NCBI GenBank assembly: GCA_018364635.1
Contig: JAGZLR010000003.1
Span: forward strand, 1-64,000
Length of the DNA stretch: 64,000 nucleotides
Source of the DNA: Clostridiales bacterium
Lineage (GTDB): Bacteria; Bacillota; Clostridia; Lachnospirales; Anaerotignaceae
Direction: 5' to 3'
A program made the translations under genes and the position numbers. The notes under the pieces were generated by a model that searched no databases, was not told the DNA's origin, and worked only from the letters and a program-made list of their open reading frames with translations. Position 1 is the stretch's first letter. Each line of letters begins with the position of its first letter. This document shows positions 8,205-17,173 of the stretch, piece by piece.

Positions 8205-8520
8205 TTATGCCAGATTCAATAACTTTTTACTTGTTGAAATATTCATCAAAGCTTTCATTTCAAAACACTTCAAATCCTTTGTTGCTTCAACATAAATGTC
8301 CATTGATGTTCCACCGGCTTCATCCATTCTTGAAAATGTATGCCTGAGCGAGCGGCTGCTGAAACAGGTAATGTATCTGTATTTTGGATAAGCTCTTGGT
8401 CTAACAATTCATGATTGCTACTTTGGATAATTTTACGCAACGCCTTATTCAGTAAACACCACTAAAACGATTGATAAAAAATCCGTATACCCATCAACAC
8501 TTACCTATGCCAATGTTTAT
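8205..8520 (-). pseudogene. Tyrosine recombinase (integrase), broken C-terminal remnant
   Basis: Translating the minus strand in changing frames gives pieces in integrase order: VDGYTDFL (from 8498), LNKALRKIIQ (about 8450-8420), SLRHTFSRMDEAG (from 8351) and TSMDIYVEATKDLK (about 8309-8268), ending at a TAA at 8205-8207. The SLRHTF box holds the catalytic Arg-His and the Y of MDIY (8294-8292) matches the nucleophile. At least two frameshifts occur, and the LGH segment normally between the last two boxes is deleted. The 5' two thirds of the gene are absent. The similarity is to Tn916-like/phage integrases of Clostridia, recognised by eye. Confidence 0.72.
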
Positions 8521-8687
8521 ACTGTTTTACATTAGGATGTGTTTGATGTTCTGCTTTTGGTTAAGTTGTATTATACTATAACTACATACGAAATGTCAAA
8601 TTACAGTTATATAGCGATTTCTCTAAAATAAGGATGAAACCCTTCTATCTCTTATAAACTGTCCTGTTATGCACTCTGTTTTTTTAA

Positions 8688-10310
8688 TCATTCTTTTATG
8701 ATTCCTGCGTCGCATAAATCGCTATAATCAAACAACAGTCCACCATCATATTGAACCTTGATTGTATCTCCATTGTAACTGCATTTATAAATTTTACCTT
8801 TTTCAAATGTTCCGGCAGGAGAACCTGTAAGCGTATATGTGATATCTTCTTCACCACTTCCAAACAAAGCCGTTCGCCCTATCCAAATTTCTTCTCCAAA
8901 CCACTGGGATTTAAAATTATAAATGTCTTCCAACTCCTTTGAAGAAATCCATTCTTTATCAAATCCTTTCTGTTCTTGAGAGGCAAAATCAACAGATGTT
9001 TTTACATGTATATCTATGTGCTCCGGAAATTTATTGTTCAATGTTTCTGAAAATACGTTTTTAATTACATTTTCTATTTCCTTTATTTTTTCTTCTTCAT
9101 CCAAAGGAAGTGTATCAGGAATATTATGTGTGATAGTAATAGAAGTTCCACTGTCTACAACAACAGACAATTTACCGTTATAAGGAGTATCGCGAACATT
9201 ATAATCGTTGCAGACACCATTGACAATATATGTTAAATCATCAATATTGTTTTTTTCGTTGCTGATTAACAAGTCGCTCATAAGTTCTATATATATTGGC
9301 GGGGTTTCAAACACGGCAACATCAAAAAGGATTTTATGTTGTTTGTAATAATACAGCGCTATCATTTGTTCCATTAATCCATTTCTATAGCTTTCATAAC
9401 GAACTAAATTGCTTGAATCAGTTTTGACTAAATTCCACTCAAATAGAGTTCCTAAATCTGATCTATAGCCATGAATTTTATAATATATAGGATAAATATT
9501 TTCTTCAGGATAACCGCATAATTTTTCGTATCCAACATACTGTCCTGTTCCCGGCACAGTGTATAGAGAATAGGAATCAACAATATGGTTTGGTGCTCCA
9601 GAGTTATCCTGTATTTTGATATATCGATTTTCTTCAAACATATCAGCCTTCATAATAACCATCAAGCCTTCGAAAAATCTTTCGGTATCAATTTTTCCAT
9701 CTCTATTTAACTTTTGAATAAGTCTAACACTGGTATCTTTCATTGGCTGGAATAGAGCACCGGTGGAAAGCCATACCATATCTCTTCTTAAAAATGTATC
9801 ATCTAAGGCATAGACACCATTTGTCATTCCTATTTTATCCGAAAAAGCAAGAGCATTCTCATAAGAAAAATCCCCTCCAGCAGAATCACTATATCCTAAC
9901 GCTCTCAATAAAAATGTAATGTACTGTTAGGCATTGATACTTTGACTCGCTCCAAAAAGAGTATCACTAACGCCCTTTACAATGTTGTTTGAATATGCGT
10001 AAGATACATATTTATCTGCCCAATTGTCAACATCTGTAAAAGGATGCGCTGATGTACACTGCATTGCTTCTGTTTCTTTTCCCAGCAGCCGAATAAGCAT
10101 AACTACTGCCTCTTGTCTAGTTGCACTTCTTTTTAGACTATAAATAGGAGAACCATCAGCATTTACTCCTGTACCATCAAACAAACCAAATTCATGCAAA
10201 CCTTCAGCTAAAGCTTCTGCATCATTACAAGGCGGTGCTGCAACAGCAGTTGTCGTGCCTATACCTATGACAAGACTACAAGCTAAGATAATTGATAATA
10301 GTTTTTTCAT
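8688..10310 (-). pseudogene. SLH-domain cell-surface protein interrupted by an in-frame TAA
   Basis: A start at ATG 10310 behind GGAGGGGA encodes a signal peptide (MKKLLSIILACSLVIGIGTT). S-layer homology sequence follows (SATRQEAVVMLIRLLG; FTDVDNWADKYVSYAYSNN). After 127 codons a TAA at 9927-9929 stops translation. The same frame then resumes with QYITFLLRALGYSDSAGG, the expected continuation of an SLH repeat, and runs to 8688. Without the stop the protein would have 541 codons. The roughly 400-residue C-terminal part resembles nothing I recognise. One base change explains the break; readthrough is possible but unsupported. Confidence 0.78.
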
Positions 10311-10624
10311 ATCTTCCCCTCCATTTATGATAAATATGACTTTCGTATGCTTATCTAACCAAGCTATTTCCAGTTGTTTTTTCAGATGTGTTAAATGCCA
10401 TTTCACCAGCATCCATAGTCATCACCCCAAAGACCTCCGCGTTTCCTCGTTATAGGAAACCACCTGGCCAGCCAATGTTAGATAAGCTGTATAAACTATA
10501 TTGCTATAGTCCAATACACAACCCATGCAATTACTTCACCCATTATGGGAAGCAAAGTCTTACATAAAAATTATAATCCATTATTCTATTAGTTACAAAT
10601 GATTTCTAACATTTTACATAAAAG
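10311..10624. other. Gene-poor stretch inside the lysS element
   Basis: No supported gene here. A 10-bp inverted repeat (GCTTATCTAA at 10349-10358, TTAGATAAGC at 10478-10487) flanks a very short open frame (10422-10351, minus, 23 codons) with a GGGGTG site. I cannot tell whether it is translated. Confidence 0.35.
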
Positions 10625-10664
10625 AAAACTGCAACATTAGTGTTAAACTAACATTGCAGTTTTT
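10625..10664 (-). terminator. Present-day lysS terminator
   Basis: AAAACTGCAACATTAG pairs with CTAACATTGCAGTTTT with only two imperfect positions, and T-rich sequence lies on both sides. It lies 65 bases past the lysS stop, inside the inserted segment. Confidence 0.75.
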
Positions 10665-10729
10665 ATTATTTTTTGAATTTGGCCGTAAGTTTTGTCTTTC
10701 AATCGTTAAAATCCTTGACTTTACACCAC

Positions 10730-12235
10730 TTACTTCTCAATTGGCTTCATCGTCGGGAACAAAAGAACATCCCTAATAGATACAGAATCCGTCATCAGCA
10801 TTACCATTCGGTCAACACCAATGCCAAGTCCTCCTGTAGGCGGCATTCCATACTCCATCGCTAACATAAAGTCTTCATCAATCATGTTGGCCTCGTCATC
10901 TCCCGCAGCGCGCATTGCTTCCTGATACTCAAAGCGCGTTCTTTGGTCAATCGGATCATTTAATTCAGAATATGCATTTCCATATTCTCTTCCACAGATA
11001 AATAATTCGAACCGCTCTGTCAATTCTGGCTTATCTGGTTTTCTCTTTGTCAACGGTGAAATTTCCACCGGATAATCCATAATGAATGTAGGCTGTTCAA
11101 TATTTTTCTCCACAAATTCCTCAAAGAAGAGACTAATGATATCACCTCTAACATGACGCTGTTCATAATGAACGCCATGTTCATCGGCAACCTTTCTTGC
11201 TTCCTCTGTAGTCAAAATCTGATCAAAATCTATGCCTTTATATTTTTTGATTGCATCTATCATTGTCAGACGCTCAAATGGTTTTTCAAAATCTAAAGCA
11301 ACACCGCCGTAAGTAAACTGTAGTGTCCCTCGAACTTTCATTGCCACAGTACGGAACAAATCTTCTGTCAAATCCATCATGCCATGATAATCTGTATATG
11401 CTTGATATAGTTCAATCAAAGTAAACTCTGGATTATGACGAATATCTATTCCCTCATTCCTAAACACACGGCCAATTTCGTAGACACGTTCTAACCCGCC
11501 AATAATCAGCCGTTTTAAATAGAGTTCCAGGGCAATTCTCATATACATATCAATATCCAAAGCATTATGATGTGTAATAAATGGCCTAGCAGAAGCTCCA
11601 CCTGGAATCGTTTGAAGCGTTGGAGTCTCTACTTCCATGTAACCTCTTTGGTCCAAAAAGTTTCGAATTTCTCTTAAAATCTGACTTCTTTTCACAAAAG
11701 TATCTCTTACTTCTGGATTAACAATTAAATCCACATATCTTTGGCGATATTTCAACTCCTGATCTTTTAAGCCATGAAACTTTTCTGGCAGCACACGTAA
11801 GCTTTTTGACAACAGAACAAGTTCTTTTGCATGGACAGAAATTTCTCCAGTCTTTGTTTTAAACACAAAACCTTTAATTCCAATAATATCTCCAATATCC
11901 ATTTTCTTAAATGCTGCATATGCTTCATCGCCGATATCATTTCGGCTAACATAAGACTGAATTGTTCCATTTTTGTCCTGTAAATTACAAAATGATGCTT
12001 TTCCCATAATTCTTTTAGACATCATTCTGCCGGCAATACAGACATCTTTATTTTCAAAGGCATCGAAATCATTTTTAATCTCATCACTATGATTTGTCAC
12101 ATCATATTTTGTAATAACAAAAGGGTCGTTACCTTCTGACTGAAGTTGAGATAATTTTTCTCTTCTAACTCTCATCACTTCGCTTAGTTCTTGCTCTGTT
12201 AACTGGAGATCCTTTTCTTCCTGATTATCTGCCAC
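10730..12235 (-). CDS. lysS: Lysyl-tRNA synthetase (class II)
   Basis: This 501-residue enzyme charges tRNA-Lys. It has the N-terminal OB-fold anticodon-binding domain (residues 50-150, with RMMSKRIMGKASFCNLQD). The class II motifs follow: FRNEGIDIRHNPEFTLIELY (motif 2) and GLGIGVDRMVMLMT (motif 3). Translation starts at GTG 12235, supported by AAGGAGG. It lies 27 bases behind greA in the dusB-greA-lysS order common in Firmicutes. The last codons (K-P-I-E-K) differ from the displaced ancestral end (K-P-L-Q) found 2.7 kb away. This shows that its 3' end was rebuilt by an integrating element. Confidence 0.97.
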   Translation of the reverse strand: MADNQEEKDLQLTEQELSEVMRVRREKLSQLQSEGNDPFVITKYDVTNHSDEIKNDFDAFENKDVCIAGRMMSKRIMGKASFCNLQDKNGTIQSYVSRNDIGDEAYAAFKKMDIGDIIGIKGFVFKTKTGEISVHAKELVLLSKSLRVLPEKFHGLKDQELKYRQRYVDLIVNPEVRDTFVKRSQILREIRNFLDQRGYMEVETPTLQTIPGGASARPFITHHNALDIDMYMRIALELYLKRLIIGGLERVYEIGRVFRNEGIDIRHNPEFTLIELYQAYTDYHGMMDLTEDLFRTVAMKVRGTLQFTYGGVALDFEKPFERLTMIDAIKKYKGIDFDQILTTEEARKVADEHGVHYEQRHVRGDIISLFFEEFVEKNIEQPTFIMDYPVEISPLTKRKPDKPELTERFELFICGREYGNAYSELNDPIDQRTRFEYQEAMRAAGDDEANMIDEDFMLAMEYGMPPTGGLGIGVDRMVMLMTDSVSIRDVLLFPTMKPIEK

Positions 12236-12262
12236 GATACTTTCCTCCTTTGTCTTGCTGGA

Positions 12263-12739
12263 TTACTTCCTAATTTCTAAAATCTTAAAAGCTATAGCGC
12301 CTGATGGTGCATCTACTGTAACAGTCTCACCTACACCATGACCAATCAAACCTTGTCCTACAGGAGATTCATTGGAAATTCTCCCATTAAATGGATCCGC
12401 CTCTGCAGAACCAACGATTGTATAATCAATTTCCTCATCAAACTCAATATCCAATACCTTCACTGTATTTCCTATGCTTACAACATCACTTCGAACATCC
12501 TCTTCATCAATTACTTCCACATTTCTCAGCATTTTTTCTAACTGAACAATTCTGGTCTCAATCTCTGCCTGTTCTTCTTTAGCCGCATCATACTCTGCAT
12601 TTTCAGAGAGGTCTCCCTGTCCACGTGCTTCCTTAATTTTTTCAGCTACCTCACGTCTCTGATTTACCTTCAAGTCCTGAAGTTCTTCTTCCATCTTTTT
12701 CAGACCTTCATAGGTCAAAACTACTTTCTTATCAGCCAT
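12263..12739 (-). CDS. greA: Transcription elongation factor GreA
   Basis: The 158-residue factor rescues backtracked RNA polymerase by stimulating transcript cleavage. The N-terminal coiled coil contains RGQGDLSENAEYDAAKEEQ with the acidic tip residues. The C-terminal FKBP-like domain contains YTIVGSAEADPFNGRISNESPVGQGLIG. I take the ATG at 12739 rather than the TTG one codon earlier. A promoter lies about 90 bases upstream and lysS follows closely. Confidence 0.96.
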   Translation of the reverse strand: MADKKVVLTYEGLKKMEEELQDLKVNQRREVAEKIKEARGQGDLSENAEYDAAKEEQAEIETRIVQLEKMLRNVEVIDEEDVRSDVVSIGNTVKVLDIEFDEEIDYTIVGSAEADPFNGRISNESPVGQGLIGHGVGETVTVDAPSGAIAFKILEIRK

Positions 12740-12828
12740 CAATGAACCACTCCCATGTATTTATTCGAATTTTCTATGGACTAAAAATACCTAAAATTCA
12801 AAGTATTCTCATTTCTGCATTGCTTTTG

Positions 12829-12858
12829 ATTATATCATTTTAGAACTGTGACTGTCAA
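12829..12858 (-). promoter_or_regulatory. SigA-type promoter of greA-lysS
   Basis: On the minus strand TTGACA (12858-12853) and TATAAT (12834-12829) are perfect hexamers with an 18-base spacer. It allows greA-lysS to be transcribed apart from dusB. Confidence 0.8.
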
Positions 12859-12924
12859 TATGCGGTCCGCCTTAGACATCGCCAAAATCCGATCAATTCT
12901 ATTGGTGTCATCGTTTTTTCCATA

Positions 12925-13884
12925 TCATTTCACTAAGTACTGATTAACTAATTGTTCCATCTGTTCATAACTTTCAGCTAGGTTTGCCTGGTTGCGAAAT
13001 TCCGCTGCGCCTGGTATGCCTTTGGTATACCAAGAAATATGCTTTCTCATCTCCCGTATTCCTGTATATTCTCCCTTATAATCAATTAACATTCGTGCAT
13101 GACGAAGAGCCAATGCAATTTTTTCCTCTATTTCAGGTTCAGGCAGTATTTCCCCTGTATTTAAATAGTGAATGACACGTTTAAAAATCCATGGATTTCC
13201 CTGAGCACCTCTGCCAATCATAATACCATCGCAACCAGTATACTCTAACATATTCCTTGCGTCTTCTGGCTGAAAAATATCCCCATTGCCGATAACCGGA
13301 ATATTGACAGCAGCCTTTACTTCCTTAATAATATCCCAGTCAGCTTTTCCACTATAATACTGCTCGCGGGTTCGCCCATGAACAGCTACAGCAGAAGCGC
13401 CATTTTCTTCTGCTATCTTTGCAATTTCAACAGCATTAATATGTGTATCATCAAATCCTTTACGAAATTTAATTGTTACCGGCTTCTTCTGCGCCTCGAC
13501 TAATGCTTTTACAATTTTACCTACCTGCTCTGGATGAAGTGTTAATGCACTTCCTTCTCCGTTTTTTACAATCTTAGGCGCAGGACACCCCATATTGACA
13601 TCAATAATATCAATAGGAAGATCTTCTATTTTTTTTGCCATTGCGGCTAGTATTTCTGGATCTGAACCAAATAGCTGTACAGCAACGGGCCGTTCTTTCT
13701 CATCGACTTCCAGCAGCTTAAATGTATTCGCACTTTGATATAAAATCCCTTTTGCACTAACCATCTCAGAATAAACAAGAGCACATCCCATTTCTTTGCA
13801 GAGAATTCGAAAAGGTAAATCTGTTACTCCTGCCATTGGTGCTAAAATTACATTATTTTTTAAATGAATTGTTCCAATCTTCAT
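12925..13884 (-). CDS. dusB: tRNA-dihydrouridine synthase (DusB type)
   Basis: The 319-residue FMN enzyme reduces uridines in tRNA D-loops. Key motifs are APMAGVTDLPFR at the N terminus, DVNMGCPAPKIVKNGEGSAL (catalytic Cys) and AVHGRTREQYYSGKADWDII. The phosphate-binding GNGDIFQPEDA and MIGRGAQGNPWIF also occur. Residues after 240 form the helical tRNA-binding domain. GGAGA lies before ATG 13884. Position upstream of greA-lysS matches the order in Bacillus and Clostridia. Confidence 0.95.
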   Translation of the reverse strand: MKIGTIHLKNNVILAPMAGVTDLPFRILCKEMGCALVYSEMVSAKGILYQSANTFKLLEVDEKERPVAVQLFGSDPEILAAMAKKIEDLPIDIIDVNMGCPAPKIVKNGEGSALTLHPEQVGKIVKALVEAQKKPVTIKFRKGFDDTHINAVEIAKIAEENGASAVAVHGRTREQYYSGKADWDIIKEVKAAVNIPVIGNGDIFQPEDARNMLEYTGCDGIMIGRGAQGNPWIFKRVIHYLNTGEILPEPEIEEKIALALRHARMLIDYKGEYTGIREMRKHISWYTKGIPGAAEFRNQANLAESYEQMEQLVNQYLVK

Positions 13885-13908
13885 ATAGTCTCCTTATCCT
13901 TCTATATA

Positions 13909-13939
13909 AAAAGCCGGAAACTCTGCGTTTCCAGCTTTT
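13909..13939 (-). terminator. Terminator after coaX
   Basis: AAAAGCTGGAAAC and GTTTCCGGCTTTTT pair on the minus strand with one mismatch and end in Ts, just beyond the coaX stop. Confidence 0.7.
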
Positions 13940-13942
13940 CAA

Positions 13943-14716
13943 TTATCTTCTTTTATTTTTCTCATAGAGAAGCCGAAGTCCATTTAGTGTAAGCATCGGA
14001 TCAAAAACATCAAATATTTTTTCTACGTCATCAATAATCCGTGCTAAACCTCCTGTAGCAACAACTTTGAGATTTTGGAATCCCAACTCTTTTTTTAATC
14101 GCTCTACAATATAAACAGTCTCACCTACATGAGAGTATACAATTCCAGCCTGCATACAGTCAACTGTTGTTTTTGTGATAATAGATTTTGGTTCCTTTAT
14201 CTCAATTTTTGGTAATTGAGCAGTTCTCTGGTAGAGTGCATCAGCACTGATTCTGATTCCAGGAGCAATAATACAAGTAATAAACTGTCCTTTCTCATCA
14301 ATAACATCATACGTAGTTGCTGTGCCATAATCAATAATGACTGCGGGGCCACCATAAATTTCGTTGACAGCAACCATATTTACTAACCGATCTGCTCCCA
14401 GCTGTTTCGGATTTTCCATTCTTAAATTGATTCCCGTCTTCATGCCGGCCTCAACAATCATTGGTTCAATCCCTAGATATTTCCGAATCCCATGGGTTAA
14501 AGAATACATAATACTCGGTACAACAGAAGAGATAATAACATGCTCCAACTTTTTAGGATCAACTTTATCCGCAGCAAAAAGGTTTAATAAAAAGATTCCT
14601 GTTTCATCTGCCGTTTTTTCATTAACAGTCGTCATTCTCCAGTTTGAAGTCAGTTTATCACCATCATATACGCCTAGTACAATATTTGTGTTTCCTACAT
14701 CAATCACCAAAATCAT
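13943..14716 (-). CDS. coaX: Type III pantothenate kinase
   Basis: CoaX phosphorylates pantothenate, the first committed step to coenzyme A, and is insensitive to CoA feedback. The 257-residue protein shows the ASKHA-fold phosphate loop MILVIDVGNTNIVLGVYDGD. It also has the motifs LGADRLVNMVAV, VIDYGTATTYDVID and VVATGGLARII, at normal length. GGGGGT precedes the ATG. It is near birA as in several Firmicutes, where the two are sometimes fused. Its place downstream of ftsH is conserved with Bacillus. Confidence 0.95.
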   Translation of the reverse strand: MILVIDVGNTNIVLGVYDGDKLTSNWRMTTVNEKTADETGIFLLNLFAADKVDPKKLEHVIISSVVPSIMYSLTHGIRKYLGIEPMIVEAGMKTGINLRMENPKQLGADRLVNMVAVNEIYGGPAVIIDYGTATTYDVIDEKGQFITCIIAPGIRISADALYQRTAQLPKIEIKEPKSIITKTTVDCMQAGIVYSHVGETVYIVERLKKELGFQNLKVVATGGLARIIDDVEKIFDVFDPMLTLNGLRLLYEKNKRR

Positions 14717-14792
14717 ATCGTTACCCCCTAAAAGGTGCTGTTTTTCTCATGATAAGAATCTGTTTTTCATTATACTAGACATCAGCAATTTT

Positions 14793-15155
14793 TCAACATT
14801 TTTTTTGATTTTTCAAAAGTTTCTCTCGAAGTATAGCTCCATCTTCTGTACGAAAAACAACATACCATAATTTTAGCGATTTTAAAAGCTCTTTTTTTTC
14901 TTTCTTCAGCTGTTTTATCTCAAGTTCTGCCCCTATATCGTCAAAATCAATTATATTTTCTGTCTGGATAACTTCAAACTGAACATCACCGTCTTCCAAA
15001 AAGGATATCGTAAACGTGCATTCCAATTTTTCTGCTAAAGTCACACAAAGTACATGAATTTCCTCCTGAACACTCTCAGGGAGATCAGAAAAAGATGGCT
15101 CAAAAAAATATTTTTTTTGCGCAAATGACGCTGCTGCAATAATATGTCGCTCCAT
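14793..15155 (-). CDS. Small conserved protein of unknown function (DUF6145-like)
   Basis: The 120-residue protein begins MERHIIAAASFAQKKYFFEP, an opening I associate with a family limited to Clostridia (DUF6145; name from memory). The middle is acidic and the end is lysine-rich with a predicted helix (KQLKKEKKELLKSLKLWYVV). No membrane segment or catalytic motif can be seen. It starts 4 bases after the birA stop and is likely cotranscribed with birA and coaX. Function unknown. Confidence 0.8.
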   Translation of the reverse strand: MERHIIAAASFAQKKYFFEPSFSDLPESVQEEIHVLCVTLAEKLECTFTISFLEDGDVQFEVIQTENIIDFDDIGAELEIKQLKKEKKELLKSLKLWYVVFRTEDGAILREKLLKNQKKC

Positions 15156-15159
15156 ACTG

Positions 15160-16137
15160 TTATCTTACCTCCCCGTCTGCCAGACGTACAGAAACTTCTC
15201 CCGAAAAAATTACTTCCCGTGATCCATCCATCTTCTCCACAACTAACTCACCACTTTCTGTAATATCAACTGCATGTGCCGTAAAAGACTCCTGAGATAA
15301 CACTTTCACTTCTTTCCCTAGTGTTACACAATGATCTTTATACTCCTGAATAAATCCAATAAAACGATTTTGTACATATCTATCATAATATTCCTCTAAA
15401 AAATCGAGCACAAGAGCTGCTAACAATGCACGATCTACTTCTCTATTTGTTTCTCTCTTTAATGATGTCGCAATTTTCGAAATATCAGGAGAAAAAATAT
15501 TTGTATTTACATTGATTCCTATTCCAAGAACAATATAATTCACTTTTTCCATCTCTGCGCTCATTTCTGTCAGAATACCACAGACTTTTTTGGATTCAAT
15601 CAAAATATCATTAGGCCATTTAATTTGCGCATCTAGCCCTGTCACTTGCTTGATTGCTTTTTCCACACATAATCCAGCCAATAAAGTTAATTTAGGTGCT
15701 TCTATTGGCGGTATTTGTGGTCGTAGTACCAGTGACATCCAAATCCCTGTGCCAACAGGGGATTCCCATGCTTTTCCACGGCGTCCTTTCCCACCAGATT
15801 GGCTTTCTGCAATTACAACCGTACCCTCTTTCGCTCCTGCCTCTGCAAGTCTTTTCGCTTCATTATTTGTAGAATCAATATTCTGTAAATAATAAATATC
15901 TGCGCCCAACCATTTTGTGTGTAATCTATTTTTTATTTCCAGCTCATTGTATAAATTTTTCGCCTGCAAAAGACGGTATCCTTTATTGGTTACAGCTTCG
16001 ATCTCATAACCTTTTTCTTTTAGTTTTGCAATATTTTTCCATACAGCGGTACGTGACACCCCTAAAATTTCACCTAACTGTGCACCAGATACATAACCTT
16101 CTTCTCTTCGTAAGATAGATAACAATTGTTCAATCAT
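15160..16137 (-). CDS. birA: Bifunctional biotin--[acetyl-CoA-carboxylase] ligase / biotin operon repressor
   Basis: This 325-residue protein has an N-terminal winged helix (residues 1-65, SGAQLGEILGVSRTAVWKNI), so it can both ligate biotin and repress. The ligase domain shows SQSGGKGRRGKAWESPVGTG, the biotinyl-AMP loop, and IKWPNDILI. The C-terminal SH3-like domain closes the protein. GGAAGGAG precedes the ATG. No biotin genes or operator sites are visible in the window, so its regulon lies elsewhere. Confidence 0.95.
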   Translation of the reverse strand: MIEQLLSILRREEGYVSGAQLGEILGVSRTAVWKNIAKLKEKGYEIEAVTNKGYRLLQAKNLYNELEIKNRLHTKWLGADIYYLQNIDSTNNEAKRLAEAGAKEGTVVIAESQSGGKGRRGKAWESPVGTGIWMSLVLRPQIPPIEAPKLTLLAGLCVEKAIKQVTGLDAQIKWPNDILIESKKVCGILTEMSAEMEKVNYIVLGIGINVNTNIFSPDISKIATSLKRETNREVDRALLAALVLDFLEEYYDRYVQNRFIGFIQEYKDHCVTLGKEVKVLSQESFTAHAVDITESGELVVEKMDGSREVIFSGEVSVRLADGEVR

Positions 16138-16169
16138 CGTGTACTCCTTCCGCTACAAACCAATATGAA

Positions 16170-16197
16170 AAAAGTGTCCGTTATATCGGACACTTTT
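16170..16197 (-). terminator. Terminator after argF
   Basis: AAAAGTGTCCG pairs with CGGACACTTTT around a six-base loop, followed on the minus strand by six Ts. Confidence 0.85.
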
Positions 16198-16199
16198 CT

Positions 16200-17147
16200 T
16201 TAAATATCACCAATTGTAGCAACCATTACAGCCTTAATTGTGTGCATACGGTTTTCTGCCTCATCAAAAACAATAGACGAACTACCCTCAATAACATCCT
16301 CTGTCACTTCATATCCGCGGACAGCTGGCAGACAATGCATAAAAACAGTTGTTGTCTTTCCTGATGCTTTCATAAGCTGCTCGTTTACCTGGTATTCATG
16401 AAGTAATTTCACGCGCTCTTCCTTCTTCTCTTCTTCACCCATAGATACCCAAACGTCTGTATAAATTACATCAGCATCACTAACACCTGTTGTTGGGTCA
16501 GAAGTAATTTCAATCTTTCCACCGCTTTGAAGGGCATAGCCTCTGCACAGATCTACCAGATCCTCCTCTGGCCAAAGTTCTTTTGGCGCACATATCACAA
16601 AATGCATTCCCATTTTTGACGCGCCAATCATAAGCGCATTGGACATATTATTTCTGCCGTCTCCGATAAAGACAAACTTAATTCCTTTTAAATAACCAAA
16701 TTTTTCTTTAATCGTTAAAAAGTCTGCTAATACCTGTGTTGGATGATCTTCATCTGTTAGACCATTCCAAACAGGGACATTACTATATTTTGCTAATGTC
16801 TCCACAGTTTTTTGTGAAAAACCTCTAAATTCAATTCCATCAAACATTCTGCCTAACACTCTGGCTGTATCTTCCACTGTTTCTTTATAACCCAACTGGA
16901 TATCATCTTTCCCTAAATACTCAGGGTGTGCACCTTCATCAACACATCCAACAGTAAAAGAACAGCGTGTACGGGTAGACGGCTTTTCAAAAATAAGCGC
17001 AACATTCTTATGTTTCATATGCATTTCAAAAATGCCTTTTTTCTTTTTTTCTTTTAAATCCTTTGCAAGATCAATTAAATACTCTATTTCTTCTGGTTCA
17101 TAATCCTTTAATGTAAGAAAGCTTCTACCTTTTAAATTAACCGCCAT
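16200..17147 (-). CDS. argF: Ornithine carbamoyltransferase
   Basis: The 315-residue enzyme interconverts ornithine plus carbamoyl phosphate with citrulline. It has the carbamoyl-phosphate motif FEKPSTRTR, the HPTQ box (TDEDHPTQVLADFLTI), the ornithine SMG loop (DVWVSMGEEE) and the catalytic MHCLPAVRG. No other arg genes are adjacent, so it could serve either arginine synthesis or the arginine deiminase route; the sequence does not decide. It is preceded by GGGGT before the ATG and is flanked by a strong terminator. Confidence 0.95.
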   Translation of the reverse strand: MAVNLKGRSFLTLKDYEPEEIEYLIDLAKDLKEKKKKGIFEMHMKHKNVALIFEKPSTRTRCSFTVGCVDEGAHPEYLGKDDIQLGYKETVEDTARVLGRMFDGIEFRGFSQKTVETLAKYSNVPVWNGLTDEDHPTQVLADFLTIKEKFGYLKGIKFVFIGDGRNNMSNALMIGASKMGMHFVICAPKELWPEEDLVDLCRGYALQSGGKIEITSDPTTGVSDADVIYTDVWVSMGEEEKKEERVKLLHEYQVNEQLMKASGKTTTVFMHCLPAVRGYEVTEDVIEGSSSIVFDEAENRMHTIKAVMVATIGDI

Positions 17148-17173
17148 TGACTTCTACCCCTTTTTCTCTGCTG

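Larger units (their letters stand above)
8071..10760 (-). mobile_element. Remnant of a genomic element integrated at the lysS 3' end
   Basis: A 19-bp direct repeat (8071-8089 and 10742-10760) bounds about 2.65 kb. The segment interrupts an otherwise conserved gene order. Inside are a decayed tyrosine recombinase placed next to the distal repeat, an SLH-domain gene with a nonsense codon, and new terminator sequence after lysS. No replication, transfer or regulatory genes remain, so it is a deletion derivative that can no longer move on its own. Confidence 0.72.

Noticed and set aside
8065..8295. Open frame on the plus strand
   Set aside because: It is antisense to the displaced lysS end and the integrase remnant and has no ribosome-binding site.
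8688..9908. A separate gene beginning at 9908
   Set aside because: The start would be a TTG without a ribosome-binding site, and the frame continues an SLH repeat from before the stop codon.
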